Part shown: positions 7,201-11,914 of the stretch, piece by piece
How positions within the stretch are numbered: position 1 is the first letter of the stretch
Layout of the letters: every line of letters starts with the position of its first letter
From: Cyclobacteriaceae bacterium
Lineage (GTDB): Bacteria > Bacteroidota > Bacteroidia > Cytophagales > Cyclobacteriaceae
DNA length: 11,914 nucleotides
Assembly: GCA_029882675.1 (NCBI GenBank)
Contig: JAOUKJ010000075.1
Span: forward strand, 1 to 11,914
Direction: 5' to 3'
Program-made: the position numbers and the translations under genes
The notes under the pieces: model-generated
The model's input: only the letters and a program-made list of their open reading frames with translations
Databases searched by the model: none
Told to the model about the DNA's origin: nothing

Positions 7201-8463
7201 TCATGATCTAATCGCCATGACCGGATCCAGCCGGGCTCCCAACGCTGCCGGCACTATTCCTGAGATGATCCCGATGGTACCGGAAACGCCAACGCCAAGT
7301 ACAACATTTTTAAAGGAAAGGATTACTTCAAGGTCGCCCATGGGAATAAAGGTGATCAGCCAGACCAGGAAAAGCCCTCCCAAACCTCCAAAAATACTTA
7401 AGAATACCGCCTCAAAGAGAAACTGAAACAGGATAAAATAGTTTTTGGCACCCAGGGATTTCTGAATACCTATTTGATTTGTTCTTTCCTTCACCGAGAC
7501 AAACATGATATTGGCGATGCCAAAACCACCGATGAGCATGGCAAATATGCCAATAAACCAACCGGCCATATTCAGTGTCCCGAAAATACTATCCAGCACA
7601 TTGCTAATTGCTTCGGGCCGGTTTAAAGAAAAGTTGTCCGGTTCTTTGGGCTTTAGCCCCCTGATTCTGCGGAGCAACCCGGTAAGTTCATTTTCCAATT
7701 CAACCAATCCCACATCATATTCCTTTCCTTTCAGTCCGATCGTAGAACCTGTTTCATTCCATCTACCTGTGCCTGTGGAGTACATTTTCCGAAAAGCATT
7801 ATAGGGAATGATGCAATGATCGTCTTTACTTTGAAATCCTATAAAGCTTTCCCCTTCCTTTTTCAACACACCAATCACAACAAACTTCTGATTTCTGATC
7901 TTGAAGGTCTTTCCGATGGGATTGGGGCTACCCGGAAAAAGTTTTTCAGCGATATTAATCCCAATGATGGCCACATTTCGCCCCCCTTCCATTTCAGTCA
8001 TGGTAAAATACCTGCCTACGGTGATATCCAGTTCAAACAGTTCCTTGTACTGCATGCTGCCACCAATCAATTCCACATCTCCAACACTGTTGTTCTCATA
8101 TTTGGCAATTGAATTCCCTCTACTGGCAAAAATAGATATACCCGTGTCATTGTTCAGGTTGGCTTCCATCAATTTAAACTCACTGTAACTCGGATTAGGC
8201 CGCCGCCAAAAATCCCACCACCTGTATTCTCCTTTGGCATCGGCCGTAAAAGGCCATTTATCGACATAAATAACCCCTGACCCAAGAAAAGCCAGGCTGT
8301 CTTTAATATTTTTCTCCAGCGAATCGACCATGGTCAGCACAGCGATAATAGAGAATATACCTACAGTGACCCCCAACAGGGAAAGTGCTGTACGCAATAG
8401 GTTTAGTCGCAGTGCAGTGAGTGCGAACCTGAAACTTTCGATGACCAGCCTTAAAAAGAGCAT
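7201..8463 (-). CDS. ABC transporter permease, MacB/FtsX type
   Basis: This 420-residue inner-membrane protein has the standard layout of MacB-like permeases. One membrane helix lies near the N-terminus (about 24-46), followed by a large periplasmic domain (about 48-295) and three C-terminal helices (about 299-322, 346-373 and 386-406). The conserved FtsX-domain segment GGFGIANIMFVSVKERTNQI is followed by GIQKSLGAK (312-340 overall), which contacts the ATPase. The C-terminus, PAALGARLDPVMAIRS, is typical of the family. Such permeases work with a separate ATPase and use mechanical force for peptide, lipoprotein or drug efflux. No ATPase gene lies in the window, so its partner must be encoded elsewhere. 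The gene is divergent from queA and convergent with recA, and so stands alone. The start is the ATG at 8461-8463. No promoter element was found. Confidence 0.92.
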   Translation of the reverse strand: MLFLRLVIESFRFALTALRLNLLRTALSLLGVTVGIFSIIAVLTMVDSLEKNIKDSLAFLGSGVIYVDKWPFTADAKGEYRWWDFWRRPNPSYSEFKLMEANLNNDTGISIFASRGNSIAKYENNSVGDVELIGGSMQYKELFELDITVGRYFTMTEMEGGRNVAIIGINIAEKLFPGSPNPIGKTFKIRNQKFVVIGVLKKEGESFIGFQSKDDHCIIPYNAFRKMYSTGTGRWNETGSTIGLKGKEYDVGLVELENELTGLLRRIRGLKPKEPDNFSLNRPEAISNVLDSIFGTLNMAGWFIGIFAMLIGGFGIANIMFVSVKERTNQIGIQKSLGAKNYFILFQFLFEAVFLSIFGGLGGLFLVWLITFIPMGDLEVILSFKNVVLGVGVSGTIGIISGIVPAALGARLDPVMAIRS

Positions 8464-8513
8464 ATAGATATGTTATAATGAACTTGAATTTATTAAATAT
8501 GGAAACATTTTGC

Positions 8514-8521
8514 TAACTTTG
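8514..8521 (+). promoter_or_regulatory. Candidate -7 promoter element of queA
   Basis: TAACTTTG matches TAnnTTTG exactly and lies 44 bases before the queA ATG, implying a leader of roughly 40 bases. A clear TTTG -33 element at the standard spacing is missing; the nearest TTG is at 8484-8486, 27 bases upstream. Confidence 0.45.
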
Positions 8522-8565
8522 CCTGCCATTTTAAGACGGGTATTTTTTAAACATTAAAGTAAGTT

Positions 8566-9612
8566 ATGAAATTATCAGAATTCAAGTACGATTTACCCAC
8601 CGAGCTAATAGCATTATATCCGGCAGATAACCGTGATGAATCACGGCTGATGGTTGTACATCGTGACACGGGAAAGATCGAATTGAAGACTTTCAAAGAT
8701 ATCATGGACTACTTTGATGAAGATGATATACTGGTAGCCAATGATACTAAAGTATTTCCAGCCCGTTTATATGGGCATAAGGAAAAAACAGGAGCCAAGA
8801 TAGAAGTATTCCTACTTCGTGAGCTCAATGCTGAGATGCATTTATGGGATGTTCTTGTTGATCCGGCACGTAAAATACGTGTTGGCAATAAGCTTTACTT
8901 TGGAGAAGGATCTGTAGTAGCTGAAGTTATTGACAATACGACTTCCCGTGGACGAACCATACGTTTTTTATTCGATGGCGATAATGAAGACCTCTACAAA
9001 ACAATAGATTCCCTCGGAGAAACCCCGCTACCAAAATACATTGACCGTGCAGTTGATGAGAATGATCGCGAGCGTTTTCAAACTATATTTGCCAAAAACA
9101 AAGGAGCCGTAGCTGCGCCTACTGCCGGCATGCACTTCACACCCCAGCTGTTAAAAAGACTGGAAATCAAAGGTATAGGCATGGAGTTTATTACGTTGCA
9201 TATCGGCCTGGGCACTTTCAGGCCTGTAGATGTTGAAGACCTCACCAAACATAAAATGGATAGCGAGAATTTTATGGTTGGAGAGCAAACTGTCAACGCA
9301 GTAAATAAAGCCCTTGACGGCAAGCGCAGGGTGTGCGCTGTAGGCACAACAGCATTGCGGTCACTTGAGTCGTCCGTATCAGCAAACGGGCGCCTAAAGC
9401 CCAGGGAGGGGTGGACGGATAAGTTTATCTTCCCGCCTTACGAATTTAAGATCTGTAATGCGATGATCACTAATTTTCACCTTCCCCAGTCTACGCTACT
9501 CATGATGGCCAGCGCTTTTGGAGGTTACGAATTAATCAAGGAAGCTTATGAGCTAGCCAAGAAGGAGAAATTCAGATTTCTCACTTATGGTGATGCTATG
9601 CTTATTATTTAG
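8566..9612 (+). CDS. queA: S-adenosylmethionine:tRNA ribosyltransferase-isomerase
   Basis: QueA transfers and rearranges the ribosyl group of S-adenosylmethionine onto preQ1 at the wobble position of tRNAs with GUN anticodons, making epoxyqueuosine in the cytoplasm. The 348-residue length is usual. Family blocks appear in order: LYPADNRDESRLMVV (about 17-31), VANDTKVFPARL (57-68), GAVAAPTAGMHFT (180-192), LHIGLGTFRPV (211-221), GTTALRSLES (260-269) and TNFHLPQSTLLMMASAFGG (302-320), closing with FLTYGDAMLII. All look intact. The start MKLSEFKYDLP is canonical. Other queuosine genes (queC, queD, queE, queF, tgt) are not in the window. ispD follows on the same strand after 70 bases that contain a hairpin and its own candidate promoter, so cotranscription is possible but not required. 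Confidence 0.97.
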   Translation: MKLSEFKYDLPTELIALYPADNRDESRLMVVHRDTGKIELKTFKDIMDYFDEDDILVANDTKVFPARLYGHKEKTGAKIEVFLLRELNAEMHLWDVLVDPARKIRVGNKLYFGEGSVVAEVIDNTTSRGRTIRFLFDGDNEDLYKTIDSLGETPLPKYIDRAVDENDRERFQTIFAKNKGAVAAPTAGMHFTPQLLKRLEIKGIGMEFITLHIGLGTFRPVDVEDLTKHKMDSENFMVGEQTVNAVNKALDGKRRVCAVGTTALRSLESSVSANGRLKPREGWTDKFIFPPYEFKICNAMITNFHLPQSTLLMMASAFGGYELIKEAYELAKKEKFRFLTYGDAMLII

Positions 9613-9623
9613 TATCCAGGTGA

Positions 9624-9662
9624 ATTGGTGAACGGGGATATACCTCAGCACTTTTCACCAAT
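9624..9662 (+). terminator. Hairpin between queA and ispD, possible weak terminator
   Basis: ATTGGTGAA (9624-9632) pairs perfectly with TTCACCAAT (9654-9662). Inside the 21-base loop a second short stem can form (9634-9637 with 9643-9646, including one G-U pair, loop ATATA). Only a broken T-rich stretch (ACTTTCCTT) follows, so termination would be inefficient. It could instead act as a processing or regulatory structure between the two genes. Confidence 0.35.
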
Positions 9663-9670
9663 ACTTTCCT

Positions 9671-9678
9671 TACATTTG
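9671..9678 (+). promoter_or_regulatory. Candidate -7 promoter element of ispD
   Basis: TACATTTG matches TAnnTTTG exactly, but it ends only 4 bases before the ispD ATG at 9683. If used, transcription would start at or next to the start codon and give a leaderless mRNA. No TTG or TTTG occurs at the usual -33 spacing, so the match may be accidental. Confidence 0.3.
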
Positions 9679-9682
9679 TCAA

Positions 9683-10360
9683 ATGAAAGAATATGCCATT
9701 ATAGTAGCAGGTGGTAAAGGTATGCGTATGAAACACAGCATACCCAAACAATTTATTGTATTGGAAGGACTTCCAATACTCATGCATACCCTTTTGGCTT
9801 TCTATCATTACTCCAAAGAAACAGCGATATACCTTGGTCTCCCGCAGGAAGAATTTGACCGGTGGAATAAGTTGTGTGCAGCATATCACTTTGAAGTACC
9901 CTTTACGCTGGTTTCCGGGGGAAATAGCCGCTTTCAAACGGTAAAAAATTGCCTCCACGCCATCCCTGACAAAAAAGGCATTGTAGCTGTCCATGATGGC
10001 GTCAGACCACTGGTAGATAACGCGCTTATCGGGCGGGCGTATCAGGAAGCCAAAAGAAACCATTCTGCAGTTGCTTCGCTGCCTTTAAAGGAATCCCTGC
10101 GGAAAATAGATCACACAACCAGTCGGTCAGTTGATCGTGCACAATTCGTCACGATACAAACACCCCAGACTTTTGATTTAGAAAAGCTGAAACAAGCTTA
10201 TACTATTGCAGAACAATCCTGGATGACTGACGATGCCAGTGTTTTTGAAGCAGCTGGTTTCCCCATCATTCTGATCAATGGCAGCTACCGAAATATCAAA
10301 GTAACCACGCCAGACGATCTGACTGTGGCACAATCTTTCCTTCGAAACAATAACATGTAA
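9683..10360 (+). CDS. ispD: 2-C-methyl-D-erythritol 4-phosphate cytidylyltransferase
   Basis: IspD couples CTP to methylerythritol phosphate, the third step of the MEP isoprenoid pathway, in the cytoplasm. This 225-residue protein has the usual length and motifs. The nucleotide-binding N-terminus is VAGGKGMRM (8-16, with Arg15) followed by PKQF (21-24, with Lys22). Next are GGNSRFQTV (79-87), HDGVRP (104-109), ESLRK (137-141), QTPQTF (159-164), TDDASVFE (182-189) and NIKVTTPDDL (204-213) with Lys206. These cover the residues known to bind CTP and substrate in the family. The first glycine-rich block reads AGGKG, where many homologues have AAGxG, a mild variant. The start MKEYAIIVAGG is the natural family start. 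Its presence indicates that the host uses the MEP pathway rather than mevalonate. No other MEP gene is adjacent. Confidence 0.96.
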   Translation: MKEYAIIVAGGKGMRMKHSIPKQFIVLEGLPILMHTLLAFYHYSKETAIYLGLPQEEFDRWNKLCAAYHFEVPFTLVSGGNSRFQTVKNCLHAIPDKKGIVAVHDGVRPLVDNALIGRAYQEAKRNHSAVASLPLKESLRKIDHTTSRSVDRAQFVTIQTPQTFDLEKLKQAYTIAEQSWMTDDASVFEAAGFPIILINGSYRNIKVTTPDDLTVAQSFLRNNNM

Positions 10361-10405
10361 ATTCAGGAACAAAAGGCAACCATCAACAACTATTGCTAAA
10401 CTGCG

Positions 10406-10627
10406 CTAATACTCATCTTCATTAAAGAAAAAATCTTCTTTAGTCGGGTAGTCCGGCCAGATTTCCTCAATATTTTCATAAGGTTGCCCATCATCCTCCA
10501 GTTCCTGAAGATTTTCAACAACCTCCAAAGGCGCGCCGGTACGGATAGAATAATCAATCAATTCGTCCTTGGTTGCAGGCCAGGGTGCATCTTCAAGATA
10601 TGAAGCTAACTCTAATGTCCAATACAT
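10406..10627 (-). CDS. Small acidic DUF2795 protein
   Basis: This 73-residue protein matches the DUF2795 family as seen in Bacteroidota: an opening MYWTLELASYLEDAPWPATK, a central TGAPLEVVENLQELEDDG, and an ending IEEIWPDYPTKEDFFFNEDEY. It is strikingly acidic, with 21 Asp/Glu against 3 Lys/Arg, and has no signal peptide or membrane segment, so it should be a soluble cytoplasmic protein. No function is established for the family and no catalytic motif is visible. A small helical adaptor or binding protein would be a guess. It is convergent with ispD (45-base gap) and lies downstream of the PEP carboxylase gene, but it has its own candidate promoter and is probably transcribed separately. Confidence 0.88.
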   Translation of the reverse strand: MYWTLELASYLEDAPWPATKDELIDYSIRTGAPLEVVENLQELEDDGQPYENIEEIWPDYPTKEDFFFNEDEY

Positions 10628-10656
10628 TTTATACCTATTATTTTTTTGACCTTAAA

Positions 10657-10697
10657 ATTTTTGCAAAAATAAAATTTATTATAAGAAAAAAAACCAA
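10657..10697 (-). promoter_or_regulatory. Promoter of the DUF2795 gene with overlapping palindrome
   Basis: On the minus strand a TTG (10695-10697) is followed after 23 bases by TATTTTTG (10664-10671), which fits the Bacteroidota TTG-N17-23-TAnnTTTG pattern. The leader to the ATG at 10627 would be about 30 bases. A perfect 14-base palindrome, ATTTTTGCAAAAAT (10657-10670), covers the -7 element and the probable transcription start, so it could be an operator. Confidence 0.5.
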
Positions 10698-10734
10698 TTA
10701 TAGAATTTTTAGTTTTTTTTCTCGATTTAAAACC

Positions 10735-10758
10735 GGGAGACAACACTTAGCAACTCCC
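10735..10758 (-). terminator. Possible terminator of the PEP carboxylase gene
   Basis: GGGAG (10735-10739) and CTCCC (10754-10758) can form a 5-bp GC-rich stem with a 14-base loop, 16 bases beyond the PEP carboxylase stop. In the direction of that gene the stem is followed by CCGG, then TTTT. The short stem and long loop make this a weak candidate. Confidence 0.3.
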
Positions 10759-10773
10759 TGCTTTAAACACCTA

Positions 10774-11914
10774 TCAGGCTGAATTACGGCTTGCATTAAT
10801 GTTGCCATACAACGACCTGACCACCATTTTCTCGTAAACCTCCAAATCGAGTTCTTTGTTCCTGCCCGATTCAATTTCATTAATTTTCATCAGTGCATAT
10901 TGCTGCACAATTAACAATGGTAAAACGATACTTTCCCGCAGCTTTATCGACTCTCTGATCTGTGGATTAGACTGCAACAGCATCTCCTGACCGCTAACTT
11001 CCAGGAGATACTTCACTGTATCCTGATACTCTTGATAAATTTTCGACCAAAAATCGCCATACTCAGGATCAGATTTCATATACTGGGTGAGCTGAAAGTT
11101 AGTTTTGCATAAAGCCTGCATACTGTTTTCAATCAATGTACGAAAAAACAATGATTTTGAATACAGTTTTTTTACTTCATCTAACCGCCCGTATTCATCA
11201 AACTTTTTTAATGCAATACCCAACCCGAAAAATCCCGGAACATTCTGTTTCAGTTGGCTCCAGGCTCCCACAAATGGAATGGCCCTCAGATCCTTCAGTG
11301 TAAGCTCCGTTGTCTTTCCGCGTTTCGCTGGCCTGGAACCAATATTTGCCCGGTTATAATATTTAAGCGGGCTTCTGTTTTCGAGATAACGAATAAACAT
11401 GGGATCTTGTTTAAAGTTAAGGTAAGCTTCTTTGCTTATCCCGGAAAGCTCCTCGATCAATTCCCGCTTATCTCCTTCTATTTTCTTATCTTCATCCTGG
11501 AAAATCATGTTTTCCAATCCGGCCGTAAGTAATTGCTCCATATTAAACCTTGAAGAGTCCCTTGTCCCGTAGTTGGAACTTATTGTCTGGCCCTGTATGG
11601 TGAGCTGTATTTCGTTACTTTCAATGTTTCCACCCAGGGAGGCATAAAACTTATGTGTATTTCCTCCTCCTCTTGCCGGCGGCCCGCCACGTCCATCAAA
11701 AAACACCGCATTAATCCCAAACTCCCTGGAAACACGTGTGAGCATTTCCTTAGCCTTGTAAATACTCCAGTTGGCCGTCAGGTACCCTCCGTCTTTTGTG
11801 CCGTCAGAGAAGCCAAGCATCACCACTTGTTTGTCACTTCTGTGCCTGATGTGTTCCCGGTATATGGGATTGGAGTATAGTTGCCGCATCACCGTACCAC
11901 AAATTTCCAGATCA
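10774..11914 (-). CDS. ppc: Phosphoenolpyruvate carboxylase, C-terminal part (cut by window edge)
   Basis: PEP carboxylase adds bicarbonate to phosphoenolpyruvate to make oxaloacetate, replenishing the TCA cycle. The frame has no stop up to the right edge, so the start lies outside. About 379 C-terminal residues are visible, less than half of a typical enzyme. MLGFSDGTKDGG (about 11785-11820) and the mobile catalytic loop FDGRGGPPARGGG (about 11662-11700) carry the invariant glycine/arginine-rich active site. It is followed by QGQTISSNYGTRDSSRFNMEQL. The C-terminus RNSA corresponds to the RNTG end of the E. coli enzyme. The segments LCKTNF and KLRESI appear to align with the E. coli lysine and arginine of the aspartate inhibitor site, so feedback inhibition is possible. 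In-frame GTG and ATG codons at 11890-11892 and 11887-11889 are internal, not starts. Confidence 0.95.
   Translation of the reverse strand, partial: DLEICGTVMRQLYSNPIYREHIRHRSDKQVVMLGFSDGTKDGGYLTANWSIYKAKEMLTRVSREFGINAVFFDGRGGPPARGGGNTHKFYASLGGNIESNEIQLTIQGQTISSNYGTRDSSRFNMEQLLTAGLENMIFQDEDKKIEGDKRELIEELSGISKEAYLNFKQDPMFIRYLENRSPLKYYNRANIGSRPAKRGKTTELTLKDLRAIPFVGAWSQLKQNVPGFFGLGIALKKFDEYGRLDEVKKLYSKSLFFRTLIENSMQALCKTNFQLTQYMKSDPEYGDFWSKIYQEYQDTVKYLLEVSGQEMLLQSNPQIRESIKLRESIVLPLLIVQQYALMKINEIESGRNKELDLEVYEKMVVRSLYGNINASRNSA

Noticed and set aside
9605..10063. Minus-strand open frame of 152 codons opposite ispD
   Set aside because: It is antisense to a clear ispD gene and its translation resembles no family; it is a shadow of the real frame.
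11887..11892. GTG/ATG near the right edge as the start of a complete gene
   Set aside because: The frame continues open to the window edge with PEP carboxylase sequence, and the enzyme needs several hundred more N-terminal residues.
1..11914. Defence island, CRISPR array, prophage or insertion sequence
   Set aside because: No array of regular repeats, no transposase or integrase, and no nuclease or effector domains are present. The genes are mainly core housekeeping types.

Overview
This window looks like an ordinary stretch of chromosome from a member of the Bacteroidota, probably a Cytophagales-type bacterium. The grounds are the protein styles and the promoters. The PhoR/PhoB-like pair, the DUF2795 protein, the orphan MacB-type permease and the PEP carboxylase loop (FDGRGGPPARGGG) are all typical of that phylum. 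Several start codons have the phylum's TAnnTTTG -7 promoter element upstream, and no real start has a convincing Shine-Dalgarno sequence. The genus cannot be named from this sequence alone. There are no tRNA or rRNA genes, insertion sequences, phage genes or CRISPR arrays, and no gene-free stretch exceeds 300 bases. The longest gaps are 881-1045 and 5932-6111.

Layout. The left half is carried on the minus strand. Reading in the direction of transcription, it starts with a three-gene envelope cluster (5931 down to 2854): a putative outer-membrane beta-barrel protein, a membrane-anchored zinc peptidase of the 'putative aminopeptidase' family, and a DUF3108 protein joined to the peptidase by an ATGA stop/start overlap. 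Next comes a PhoB-like response regulator followed by a PhoR-like histidine kinase (2776 to 1046), then an exported SGNH/GDSL hydrolase with a Tat-like signal (880 to 134). A strong bidirectional terminator lies at the left edge. recA runs on the plus strand, divergent from the envelope cluster, and the AT-rich gap between them carries repeated CTAAT half-sites. A 17-bp perfect hairpin separates recA from a convergent ABC permease gene (8463 to 7201). Divergent from that permease are queA (queuosine biosynthesis) and ispD (MEP isoprenoid pathway) on the plus strand. A small, very acidic DUF2795 gene and the 3' part of a PEP carboxylase gene on the minus strand close the window.

How the genes relate. 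Most are independent housekeeping functions: DNA repair, tRNA modification, isoprenoid precursors and anaplerotic carbon fixation. The supported functional units are the two-component pair and the envelope cluster. No clear unknown defence or mobile system is present. The points most worth a second look are the uncharacterised barrel/peptidase/DUF3108 cluster, the operator-like repeats before recA, the long hairpin after recA, the palindrome over the DUF2795 promoter and a possibly leaderless ispD transcript.
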